Below are positions 53,466 through 64,000 of a stretch of 64,000 nt of DNA, piece by piece. The notes beneath the pieces were generated by a model. The model had not been told where the DNA came from. It worked only from the letters and a program-made list of their open reading frames with translations, and ran no database searches. The stretch's first letter is position 1. The number at the start of each line of letters is the position of its first letter. The stretch comes from Eustoma russellianum (lineage: Eukaryota; Streptophyta; Magnoliopsida; Gentianales; Gentianaceae): contig AP025057.1 in the NCBI GenBank assembly GCA_036186865.1, forward strand, positions 24,919,653 to 24,983,652, in the 5' to 3' direction. Both the position numbers and the translations under genes were made by a program.

Positions 53466-56148
53466 TATCAGCTGCGCATGTATGATGTAGTTAAATCAGT
53501 GAGCAGACAACCTCGTGCCACGGGGGACATGTGGCATATATCAACAAACTCAGTAAACGTAGAATGATGCAAGGTATGTGCTGCTGAATGATGAGCCACA
53601 GAGTTTCTCTCTTGGTGTATATTTAAGCTCCAAGTGCGCAAGATGCAAGAAAGTTTGTAGTCGGCCCAAGTCATCTCTGAAATCCCCAGACACCGAAGAT
53701 AAATCATCTAATAATCGAAGAATGATCATACAATTCATCTCCATGAAGATGCTGGTAAGTTGAAGTGAATAATAAATTGTTGTTTATAGAAGTGCCCCCG
53801 AAGAGGGAAAGTTTGGGTAATGAAAATGCGATCGCAGAAACTAAAGATTTGTTTGAGTCTCGGACTATCGCACCCGCAGCAGAGCTCAGTCTTCCCACAG
53901 CCGCATCCACATTAATTGTCATCCAACCCGAGGGCTGTGTTTTGCCAACGTACAACTGTATGACGCCGGCAACGTATTGGAGGTGACAAACTTGCCGACA
54001 CTAAAGTTGGCAGTGTCTAAGCAAACTTCTTAACCAAGGCCGACGCGCACCAAGTATAAACTTCCATCCTCACACATTCCTTAAACCTACGAAAAGTATA
54101 TGAATCATCTCCAAAAACAATACATGTATACTCCTTCCAAATACTCCAACATATTGCATGTGCGATCACCACTTTGAGGTGCCCCCTCGTTGTAATAGAA
54201 GAAGATGTTAGCCACCAACTCATGAGGTGAGAGCGTAATGATGTATGGAGAATTATTGGGCCATCTAGCAGAAGAGCGTATCTTTGCCACATATGAGAAA
54301 TCGCAGGGCAATGTAGTAACAAATGATTTAACTAACTAGTTGATTGCGAGCAAAACGGACAAATCATTGGAAAAGCCACAGAAAAGGCCAAAATATTGTC
54401 TGATACTGGTAGCGCCCAAAATGTAACTTCCACATAAACATTTTGGACGAGTTCAGAATACCTGGCCACCAAATATAACAGCAAGAATGCAATGTTGCTC
54501 ACGATGATCGACACTCCTCATATGCACTTTTCTGTGAAAATTGGCCATTTGCATCCAGATTCTAATTGAGGCCTACTTGTCCCACCCTTACTTGGCTCTA
54601 ACAAAATGAATTAGTCCGACAAATACGTTTCCAGTCTAGGGAGTCATAAAGTAAGGGTTGATAATGTGGACGACGACCATATTTTTGCTGCATGAATTCT
54701 GCCCAAACTGTGGAACGCTGATGGTAGGACCACAATATTTTGCACTTATAACCTTTCTGCAATGAATATAATGACCGAACTCCGAGTCCTCCCACTGCCG
54801 TAGGATAGCATATATCATGCTAAGCTCTCTAGTGATGCTGGCCAGCCCAGAAGAAACGTGCCATTTTCCTCTCCAATTCTGCTATGACACTACGTGGTAG
54901 CTTGGAGACAACAAATAAATGAAAGGAATTGCCGAAAGTACCGATCAAATGAGTATTAGGCGGCCCTGCCGCACTTAGTAGCTTATTCCTCCATCTAGCC
55001 AAGCGAGTGTCAAAGTGATTTAACAAGGCGGTATAGTGTGCTGCTCGACAAATACCACGATAAATCGGTGCCTCCAACTATGGCATAGGTAGTGTGGATA
55101 AGCGCATATCTAATAATTCTGCTGTCCGAGCACCTATATGATTAATACTGACAACCACTAAACTTTTATGGAAATTTACCTGCTGTCCAAATGCCTGTTG
55201 ATATTGCTGTAGAAAAGCTATAAAACGTCTCATGTTTGATGCCGAGGCTAATAGAAAAATAAGTAAAGCATCCGCGTATCCCAAATGAGATGGTGTGACC
55301 ACACGGCTTTCAACAAAACCACGAATCCAAGAGCTCTTCACCAATGAGTTTAGGCCTCTACTGAATCCCTCGGAGGCAAGAATAAATAAGAGAGGCGATA
55401 ATGGATCGCCTTGTTTGACGCCGCAACTAGTACTGAAGAATCCACACGGTTTACCATTGATTAAGACATAGCATTTTGTGGCCGATAAATTATTTACAAT
55501 GAGTTTGACAAAGAAAGCCTGAAATCCCATCCTTAAGAGCAATATTTCAAGATAGTCCCAACTCACACGGTCAAAAGCCTTTGCCATATCTAATTTGATG
55601 ATGGCCCGACCCCCACATTGCGGTCTATCCAATAGGTGTACCATCTCTTTAGCCATTAATGTCTGCTCGGCTATACCATGGCCTGGTATAAAACGTACTT
55701 GTTCAGGGAAAATTAAGCGAGGAAGAAGGACTGCCATCCTTGAAGATAGTATGCGTGTCACTGCTTTTGAAATAAAGTTGGTAAGGCAGATCGCACAGAA
55801 GTCAGAAAATGTCTCTAGAGATTGCAATTTTGGTATAGAGTGATAAGTGATGCCGCCATAGCTGTTGGAACTGTCACTCCAAGAAAAACTTCCTGCACTG
55901 CTTTTAACACATCTAGGTGTATAATATCCTAACAATGTCGATAGGATTGTCCATGATATCCATCTGGACCAGCAACACTAGATGGGCTCAAAGCCTAAAC
56001 AACCTCTTTGACTTCGGTCAGTTGTGGGATCGAAAGTAAAGCCATGTTATCTGCCTGCGTTAGAATGGAGGGAATATACTAAGGATAGTTTCATGATTTC
56101 CTGTAGGCTCAGCGTTAAATAGTTGTGTGTAAATTGTGTAGTCTGAGT
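53466..56148 (-). pseudogene. LINE3 ORF2 remnant: RT, zf-RVT, RNase H
   Basis: RT begins near 56140 (QLFNAEP), with SVAGPDGYHG near 55960, FCAICLTNF, KLDMAKAFDRVSWDYL near 55590, GVKQGDPLSPLLFI near 55410 and a catalytic box reading YADA near 55280: the second Asp is Ala, so polymerase activity would be lost. The zf-RVT region lies near 54340-54800 and RNase H near 53500-53930 (NVDAA). Stops and shifts at about 56010, 55930, 55078, 54828, 54598 and 53704. Confidence 0.85.
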
Positions 56149-56518
56149 TGTCAAGAAATCGGGGTTTGAGTGATTCAAAAATGCATCATTTAAATGTTAC
56201 GTGTTTACGAAATGCATGAAATAAGTGTTACTTGATATATGCATGTGATAAAAATGGTTTACATGTTTATATATAATGTTGTCGTACTAACAAGCCATGA
56301 AGCATTAAGGATTACATCGTATGGCAAACATTTGTTGTCTATTTTCAGGTGTCATGATTAATGAACTAAACTAGTTCATTAAGTGAAGTACTTAAGTTAA
56401 TGAACTAACTAGTTCATTGAATAAAGACAAACTTGGAGAGAGCTATATAGCAACAAATTTGAAATGGAAAGTCTCCTCATCTCATTAAAACTCACATGCC
56501 ACACACACACACACACAC

Positions 56519-56592
<74 letters not shown>

Positions 56593-56605
56593 TTCATATT
56601 CAAAT
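56149..56605 (+). mobile_element. Copia LTR G, 5' part
   Basis: Starts TGTCAAGAAATC and reads as the reverse complement of the U3 of the C and H LTRs (acaagccatgaagcatta, ctattttcaggtg, atgaactaactagttcatt). Interrupted by LINE4; continues at 63015. Confidence 0.85.
56499..56589. repeat. Compound microsatellite (AC)n(ATAC)n(AT)n
   Basis: About 20 bp of AC, three ATAC units and about 60 bp of AT directly before the LINE4 TSD. The equivalent spot in H (near 48880-48920) has a shorter AT run, so it expanded here. Confidence 0.95.
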
Positions 56606-56752
56606 GTAAGGATGGCGCAGGGCTTCTTCTGGCGAAAATCCGGGCGGCTTTAGCCGCCGCCGCCGCATTCCCGGTCTTCACCCCTAGCGTATGCTGCAAG
56701 GCTCTCGCCACATCTGCCACTTTCTTCTGCTTCGTTCCATCGTAGTTTTAGA
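56606..56752 (+). other. LINE4 5'UTR
   Basis: GC-rich with a gccgccgccgccgc run. A 12-codon frame at 56612 (ATGGCGCAGGGC) precedes ORF1; LINE2 ORF1 begins ATGGCTGCTTC with a similar CCGCCGCCGCC run, so this may be the decayed original ORF1 start. Confidence 0.6.
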
Positions 56753-58036
56753 ATGTCGGCATCGAAATATTTCGCCGACATTGTTTCCGGCTCCACTTCT
56801 GCGCAGGCCATCAATATTTCACCCAAAACAGTTTCAAGACACAAAGGTATTCCCATGATCTCATTTCTTGATTCTGAAATCGATGCTCTAGCCGCGCCAT
56901 TCAAATATTCCTTGGTTGGCACGTTTTGGTATGGACGACCTCCATTGAAGGTCATTCGAGAAGTTTTTGAAAAAATAGGTTTTCATCATGATTTGCGCAT
57001 AACGCTCATTGATCAAACCCACATTTTATTGAATTTCTGTCGAGAGGAGGATTATCTCCGATGTTTTTATCGTCGATCATGGCTTATCTCTGGATGTCAT
57101 ATGCGGATCACAAAATGGACTGTGGACTTCAATGCTTCTGCTGATGTACCTATTGTTCCAGTCTGGATTGCACTACCTGGTTTGCCGATCCACCTGCATT
57201 GCCGTGATGCACTTTTTGAAATAGTGAAACCGATCGGCAGCCCACTCAAGCTTGATGTTGCAACCTCTGATGGCCTCAGGCCTTCGGTAGCCCGAATATG
57301 TGTTGAGGTTGATGTATCGCAGGACCCTCCCACAAAAGATATATGTTCAGGCAAAGAAAAGACTAATATTGCAGTCAGTGATTTATGAGGACTTGCCCAA
57401 ATTTTGTACTGCTTGTCATCGGCTTGGACATGTCCAGTCGGCTTGCACGCGAAAGTTGTCAACACAATCGACAATTCCACCACCTCCACCACCACCCCCG
57501 TCTAGACCACCAAAACAAAGATGGACACCGGTTAAAAAGACCGTACCAGCACCACCTCCAACGGTGTCATCGCCTTCCCCACCAACTCCAGTTAATGTGG
57601 CCGATGTGTCACTGGATGAGATGCATCCATCGGACAATAATGATGCCTGCGAAGCATCATTGGATGTGGAGGATGGACCATTAGGGACGCTTTCTGTGAT
57701 GCCACAGATCATCAACTCCCAGATGACGTTATTCATACAGATATTGGCCATATGTCGGATAATGATTTGCCAGATGATCCAACGACTGAAGCCGATACAA
57801 TTTCAACGGTACCCGCAGAAGTTGCACGTTGCATGCAACTGCTTGACCCGTCTCCTGATGACGACATATTAATATCTAGACTGCAGGATCGGACGGAGGA
57901 CGAGCCGTTTATTCCAGTGGTGCCTCGGCGTAAGCGCCGCGCTAGGAAGGACCTTCCTCCACTGCCACCATCGACTATTCTGACCCGCAGCGCATCTCAC
58001 GCCATTCAGGGAAGTGCCTCTAACCTTAATCAATGA
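56753..58036 (+). pseudogene. LINE4 ORF1, two frameshifts
   Basis: From MSASKYFADI the DUF4283-type domain is clear (FWYGRPPLKVI, DQTHIL, YLRCFYRRSW). A shift near 57335-57345 precedes the zinc knuckle CTACHRLGHVQSAC, a Pro-rich stretch follows, and a second shift near 57690 precedes the basic VVPRRKRRARK tail. It ends at TGA 58034-58036, which overlaps the ORF2 ATG. Two intact copies of the domain order in the window (here and LINE2) support the family assignment. Confidence 0.85.
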
Positions 58037-61000
58037 ATTTATTAATCTGGAATATTCGAGGCATGCGTCCGTCATTACCTCGATTGCAACAATTGATTAG
58101 GGAACATCGTTTGAATCTAGTAGCTTTAATTGAACCTAAGCATACCCCATCACAAATAAATAGATTTGGTTTGCGTCTTGGATTTTCACAAAGTTATGCT
58201 TCACAGTCTTAACGTATCTGGTTTTTTTAGCGTGATAATGAGTTTCGACTGCTTGCCACACAGGATCAAGAGCAGGTGATCCATCTGACTCGTCATCTAT
58301 TCTCAGCAGCATACTTTCGTTCTCTCCTTAGTTTATGCAAAACACACTGCTACGCAGCGTCAACGACTGTGGCGCACATTATGTGATTTCTCGGAGGGGT
58401 TACAGTTACCCTGGATGGTTGGAGGCGATTTTAATACGTTTCGCACCCTTGAAGATCATAGTGGTCGCTCCACCCCCATCATTGTCTGCTTTACAGGATT
58501 TTAATGACTGCATTGAGACATGCTCTCTTATGTCGCCACCCTATCAGGGTTCACGGTTTACTTGGGCTGAAGGTCGTGGTCTAGGACGGGTACGCCGGAG
58601 ACTCGACTGGCTTTTTATTAATTCTTTGATGCATGACCTGTTTGACACTCTGCGGCTTTCTCATTTACCACGCATTACGTCGGATCACACACCGCTTTTG
58701 ATACAGTGCCAGTTGGGTGCACAAAATATTCGGCGATCCTTCAGATTTCTTGACGCATGGCTTTCTCATCCGGATTTTAATAATTATGTGAAGCATGCAT
58801 GGTTAGCATATCCAACTACGGGCGGCATGGGGGGTTTCTACTCCAAATTATTTTCACTTAAGAAAGACATTCAAATTTAGAATAAGAATATCTTTGGGAA
58901 CATATTCAGCAATCTGAAGGATGCAGAAGAACATCTTAATACATCAGAAGCTCATTGGGATGCTAACCCCACGGAAGCGGCACGCGAGGCTTTTTATCAG
59001 GCAAAAGCACATTATTTACTCGCATCAAAATATGAGCTACAGTTTTGGCAACAAAAGGCACGTGTAAAATGGTTACAAGAAGGAGATGCTAACACTCGAT
59101 ACTTTCACTCCCTCGTCAAAGGTAAACGCTCACAGCTATGTATTCGCCAGCTACGAAACTCGCAGGGAGCACTATTGACACAGCAGGATGATATTCTGGT
59201 AGCCGCTGTTGAATATTACAAGGAATTATTCTCAAGTGTGCATACGCATAATCATACCGAAATATTATCACATATACCTCTTTTAGTCTCTGCGGAGGAA
59301 AATTCCATGCTTACACAGTTGCCATTGGAGTCAAAGGTAAAGTCGCTGTATGGAGTTTAGACCCCCACAGAGCAGCGGGTCCAGACGGGTTTCATGGAAA
59401 TTTCTATCGCTCATGTTGGTCCATCATACATTTGGATGTCACTAAAGCAGTGCAAGAATTTTTCATTGGTGTTCCACAGCCGGCTGTCATGGCTAGTGCA
59501 TTAATTACGCTCATTCCAAAAATACAGTCGCCACAGACTTTTGCAGATTTCCGTCCTATTTGCCTGACAAATTTTTTAAGCAAAGTCTGTACTCGTATTA
59601 TTGCCACTAGGTTGGGTCACCTGCTGCCGCAGTTAATATCCCCAGAGCAAACAGGTTTTTCTTCCGGGTAATGATATTTCGACTCAAGTGCTTTTGGCCC
59701 AAGAAATGGTGCACATGTTGGACAGAGGCGGACCGCAGTTATGTTTGAAATTAGATATGATGAAGGCTTTTGACCGGGTAAGCTGGGACTATCTTCAGCA
59801 ACTCTTGCGGAAATTCGGCTTCTCAGACTTTTTCATTCGGATTATCATCAATCACCTAAGTGCAACAAGGATGTCAGTCTTAATCAATGGGCAGCCATCA
59901 CCCTATTTTCGGCCATTCAGGGGAGTTTAAACAGGGAGATCCCTTATCACCTTTATTATTTATACTAGCATCTGAGGGATTCAGTCGGGGACTGAAGGCA
60001 TTGGTAGCATCGGGACGTGTACACTCCTTTCGTTTAGGGCGAATGCTTATGTCCATCTCGCATTTGGCTTATGCGGATGATTTGCTAATATTCTTGCGGG
60101 GTACAAAACGAAATCTCAGGAGATTCCACTCTTTTCTTACGGCATATGAAACAGCATCGGGGCAAAAGGTAAATTTTAATAAAAGCAGTTTCATACCGTC
60201 GGCTAATATCACATCCCGTCAATGCCGCAACTTTAAAGACATTCTAGGCATGAGAACAACGACGTTGCCTTTCCGATATCTTGGTTCTTAACTTCATAAG
60301 GGCATCACACGGGTTATACATTGTTCCACTCTCTTGCAACATGTGGATGATCGGTTACACGGATGGCATTCTCGCCTTCTCTCTTCGGCGGGCCGCCTTG
60401 TCCTGCTACGCTCCGTCATAGCAGCACTTCCACTACACATTTATGGCAGCTGGCGGTATGCCTAAGTCCATCATTCGCATACTTGATAGGAAAATGTCGG
60501 CATATTTTTGGGGAGATAGACATCACTGGGTTGCATGGAGCAACATCACTATTCCAGTTGAAGAAGGCGGGTTAGGTCTACGTAATTTCAGAGAATTGCA
60601 ACAGGCATATAAATGCCACATTTGGTGGACATACCAACGTCATGACACATTATGGAGTCAATATATGCATTTTCGATACGGATGGCGCTGGGTGATTATA
60701 CTCCGAGACTCACAGACTCCGCGATATGGAAATCTATTTGTCGTATTCATCCCATTTGTATATCTCATACAACTGGTGCAGGATCGCTGATGACATGGAT
60801 AGCCACACCCACAGGAGAGTTTACTCTCAAATCGGCCTTTGATATATGTAGGCTGTCACGACCAACGCAACTGTCAACGAAATTTATTTGGTTGATGAAG
60901 CATCTATCTCCATCTATCCGCATTCTTTTGTGGCGTTTTTTTTCATTCAGCCATGCCTTTTGAGGATTACATGGGGACAATATTTGGTGGCGCGCCCGAC

Positions 61001-61903
61001 ACAATGTCCTTTTTGCAAGGAATACTCAGCCACAGTGGACCATGTTTTCATTTACTGTACCCGCATTCGTTATTTATGGAGTTTCTTTGCTGCTGAACTA
61101 CATGGTGTCCCTCCGGTCTCTTTATCGCTGCGACAGTATTTGTTGGCATGGTGGTATTGTTCAACTTTTTCCACCCTCTCTGCATCTTAAAAATAGTCAT
61201 TCCATCCATTGTAATTTCAAATATTTGGCGCGAATACGCGCAGCTAATATACGGGGACGCTGCAATCTTTTTGACAGCGACTCTGCGGAATTCGATACAT
61301 TTCGATATTCATATGTGGATGCTGAAGATTGAGGGCTCCAAACTGGCAGCGGGTCCTGCTTTATCTCTCTCCTAGATCCCACGCATTCGCCACCCACGCC
61401 TCAGAGTTCTTAGATGGCAAACACCTCCTTCAGGAAGGCTCAAGTTAAATGTGGATGCAGCAGTAGTCGTCTTTATGCGGCAGGTGGGGCAATTTTTGCG
61501 TGATACGGAGGGCCGTTGTAAGGGTTGCCCTTTCCTTTTGTCTGCCTCCTTGCACACCTTTACAGGCAGAGATTCAAGCTACACTTTTTGGCCTGCTGTA
61601 TTTTCTTCCATTCTATCGTATGCTAATTATTGAGACTGATTGCACACAAATGCTCTCATGCCTTCACAAGCCACGGCATGTTGCTGGAAATTATCATCTC
61701 CGACAGCTCTATTCCCTAATTCAGCAGCATCGACTGGAACTTGTTCACACGTATCGTGAGACTAATATGGCTGCACATTATCTTGCGCAACATGCGATGC
61801 TTCATCCCGCAATGGCTGCTTTCAACGGACAAAATCTTCCTCCTATGGTTCGGGCCTCAGTCGTTTTGGATGTTACCTTGGCCAGCTTGCGCACCGCTTG
61901 ACC
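58033..61903 (+). pseudogene. LINE4 ORF2: endonuclease, RT, RNase H
   Basis: Starts at the ATG at 58033 (MNLLIWNIRG, where N and R of the endonuclease motif are kept), then IEPK, a stop near 58209, GGDFNTF in a shifted frame near 58430, and SDHTPLL near 58680. RT: GPDGFHG near 59380, FRPICLTNF, KLDMMKAFDRVSWDYL, KQGDPLSPLLFI, and an intact YADDLLIFL near 60070. RNase H near 61450-61880 (ETDCTQ, NMAAHYLAQHA). At least eight stops or shifts are spread along it (for example near 58880, 59360, 59665, 59925, 60290 and 60960). Confidence 0.85.
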
Positions 61904-63014
61904 CTGCACTTCCTGATGGCTAGCCCAATTTTTACTACATTCTGTCCGTGGCATAATAGTCACGGACAGGCACGGTACGCATTGTATTCATTTGCTTCTA
62001 TGCTGCACCATGAACATACTTACCATTTCTTTTTTCGCTGTCATTGTTCCCGAGTTCCATGCCTGCCATTACAATGTCCGTTTGGTTCGGAGGTGTCCTT
62101 TTTGTATATTTGCGGTTATCCATAAGGATTGGCAACAACCTGCCTGTACTATCTGCAGTACAGGCAGCCTTGGTACGTTTTCTTTTCTCTCTTTGAGCTG
62201 CAAGCATGTTATCTCTTACATGCTGACGCTGCTGTTTGGTTTCGTGATATGGGTTTGCCCGATTGACATGCCATGGGGGTTTATGGCTGCGAGATCCACG
62301 CATAACGTCAACCAATTACCCTCGTCCTGCTCACCATCCGACGTCTTTGGATTATACGCGCTGTTCTTACTGCAGTCAAGTCTTCCATACGGATTGGCGC
62401 GTATCAAATGTCGCTGCCGGCGCATTTCCTTGTGCCGTTAGGTCAGGTTCGATCTGTCCTCAGTTTATCTTGTATGGTTTACTATATCCTGGCCTGATAA
62501 CTTACTTAGACATACATGTTTCTTGTGATTGGATGCGAGCCTGGATCATCCTATTTCTGCACGTATGCTATGCCTACATCATCTGGATCTTGATAGGCTC
62601 TCGATGGCGGGATGCACTCATTCAACCCCGTAGCTGCACTGACATATTTGGGAATTCAATGACGGAAATCAGCACCACAATACATTGTTTCGACATACAT
62701 GGGCGGCTGTTCATAAGGCACTATAACTTTTTCGACTACAGTTGTCTTCGGATTGCCTTTTGTAACTCATCATACAATAGCGCATATCAACATATCATCT
62801 ATATAAATATGTACGCTTTTCCCTTCGCCAAGGTTTTATCCACAAGGGTGGTTTTACTTGGCAAGGTTTTAATGCGGCATATCATATATAGATTGATTGT
62901 TGATAATCATCAACTGCTATATTTTTTCGTATTTCATTTGATGTACAACGGTATTCCTCCGCCATAAGTGAGGGCTTTCTTTAATAAAAATTCCCTCTTC
63001 AAAAAAAAAATAAA
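61904..63014 (+). other. LINE4 3' region
   Basis: Contains a 234-codon frame (62263-62967) that reads into IINMYAFPFAK, as in LINE1 and LINE2, the hairpins at 62822-62866 and 62956-62973, and an A-rich tail. No other feature is seen. Confidence 0.65.
62822..62866 (+). other. LINE4 3' hairpin (covarying stem)
   Basis: CCTT-c-GCCAAG / CTTGGC-AAGG with inner CCAC / GTGG; same bases as LINE2. Confidence 0.75.
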
Positions 63015-63609
63015 TAAATTTCATATTCAAATTTTTTAAAGACACACTATATACTTATGTCTTACGTACCACTGACACGTCATACACATCATAAACCGTA
63101 CGTCAACGTCACACCACCATATACACATTATATTTATGAGTATATACAGGTCTCGTATCATACATTACAAGTCATCTTGATACAAAAATTATAACGACAT
63201 GTCACGAAGCCATAAACCGAAAATTGTCGCATCGGGTGATTACCGAATCTTCACGGACATGTCACATAATTACCATATAAACATGCCATCACGCATACAC
63301 TTAAAATGCTCAGAAATTTCATGGTACACATGTCATATTCAGCCCCAAAGTCATACCAAGTTTACACACATCAATCACCCACAATTTAGCCTTAATTTGT
63401 GGAAAATTCAAACTCATTTTTTTAAGGCACATGGCATTTTTGAACATCAGCCATAGGAGCTGAAAATACACTTTATTTTATGTAGGTTATGTGTGACAAA
63501 ATATATATTACATGTCTAAGATGTTTGAGTTTAATCGGAGAAAAATCGCGTAATCGACGAAATTCAAAAATTCGGTTTTCTACACTTGCGCATGCATGAA
63601 AACATTTTG
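63015..63609 (+). mobile_element. Copia LTR G, continuation
   Basis: After the LINE4 TSD the U3 of the LTR resumes: cgtacgtcaacgtcacacca and the atcgcgtaatcgacgaaa block match the reverse complements of the C and H LTRs (near 9190 and 48800). Cut at 63610 by a gypsy LTR. The ORF at 63199-63456 is LTR sequence. Confidence 0.85.
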
Positions 63610-64000
63610 TGTAGCGCCCCACACTCCGGCCAGCCGGATACGGTGCGTCCGCCGTACTTCACTACGGAGAGTACCAGGCATCATTCCATAACATAACAAA
63701 GTCCAGAATAAAATATGTGGACTTTCATTCTTACATGTCAACAAGTAAGCAAAACTGAGGCAGGATAAAAACTTTTAAAATAAAAACGTCTAGGCAACCA
63801 TCATTAGTCTTACAACATGATCATAAAGTACGGAAATCCCAAAAGCAAATGTTTCCATCATAAATTCATGAAAAGATCATCAATCATAACCATCTCGTCA
63901 AGTCTCTTAAGTCGTCCACCTCTCGCGTTTTACGGGTAAGGAACCCTAGGTTCATCTTCGATCCATTCAACTCTATTTCCTGCGGGTTCTGGGAGGAAAA
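63610..64000 (-). mobile_element. Edge of a minus-strand gypsy LTR
   Basis: Starts tgtagcgcccc, so on the minus strand it ends GGGGCGCTACA, like the LTRs at 10113 and 2985, with the shared block gtgcgtccgccgtacttcac. As the left end of a minus-oriented element this is its 3' LTR; the body lies beyond the window. Confidence 0.8.

Larger units (their letters stand above)
52751..56148 (-). mobile_element. LINE3, 5'-truncated L1-type retroposon
   Basis: Reads leftward from RT at 56148 through zf-RVT and RNase H to the 3' hairpins and an AATAAAACA tail near 52760. Its right end abuts the start of copia LTR G at 56149 to the base, so the LTR element probably inserted into LINE3 and the rest of the LINE lies beyond it. 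No TSD was found. Confidence 0.8.
56606..63014 (+). mobile_element. LINE4, near full-length L1-type retroposon
   Basis: Flanked by an 18-bp TSD, taaatttcatattcaaat (56588-56605 and 63015-63032), with an A-rich tail before the right copy. It has a GC-rich 5'UTR (56606-56752), ORF1, ORF2, a 3' region with both hairpins, and tail: 6.4 kb in all. It lies in copia LTR G next to the (AT)n tract. Multiple frameshifts make it inactive. Confidence 0.92.

Noticed and set aside
61992..62441. 149-codon ORF in the LINE4 tail as a host gene
   Set aside because: It lies inside the element between RNase H and the 3' hairpin, overlaps other frames and shows no domain.

Overview
This is plant nuclear DNA made almost entirely of transposable elements. 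The families present are long-LTR Ty1/copia elements of the SIRE/Maximus type, Ty3/gypsy elements, and L1-type LINEs with a CCHC ORF1 and an ORF2 carrying endonuclease, reverse transcriptase (RT) and RNase H. LTR elements prime from initiator tRNA-Met (TGGTATCAGAGC). I see no host protein gene. The species cannot be named from the sequence; an angiosperm, probably a eudicot, is an inference.

Layout, left to right. 1-1138: two copia LTR pieces in opposite orientation. 1139-5639: minus-strand gypsy (protease, gag, 2.65-kb LTR) that cuts a minus-strand copia, 'C' (5640-9907), whose LTR carries a tRNA-Phe relic. 9908-10454: end of a plus-strand gypsy LTR, its primer site and leader. 10455-42274: plus-strand copia 'E', stretched to 31.8 kb by later insertions: LINE1 (14932-19248) and LINE2 (19287-25228), both in its gag, and a young minus-strand copia 'F' (28022-38447), in its RT. 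42275-44120: gypsy leftovers. 44121-49265: minus-strand copia 'H'. 49266-52750: a tandem-repeat region and a probable gypsy LTR. 52751-56148: minus-strand LINE3. 56149-63609: a plus-strand copia LTR 'G' split by near-full-length LINE4 (56606-63014). 63610-64000: edge of another minus-strand gypsy LTR.

Nesting gives a relative order: gypsy I, then copia E, then LINE1, LINE2 and copia F. Three insertions have clear target-site duplications (TSDs): F has ATTAG, LINE2 has acaaatgtga and LINE4 about 18 bp. LINE1 has 16 bp with one mismatch, and E has 5 bp with one mismatch. The F LTRs differ at about 5 of 2549 positions with no indels, so F is recent; the E LTRs differ at roughly 7-12% (sampled by eye). 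All coding regions except the F gag carry stops or frameshifts.

The points most worth following: a hairpin in the LINE 3' region with compensatory base changes across four copies; ATGA overlap of ORF1 and ORF2 in both LINEs where the junction survives; open frames of about 200 codons running into that hairpin; GT-AG-bounded, stop-containing in-frame cassettes just upstream of protease in a gypsy and a copia element; a recurring CATGCTGAAA/TTTCAGCATG palindrome in copia LTRs; and the mitochondrial-type tRNA-Phe relic.
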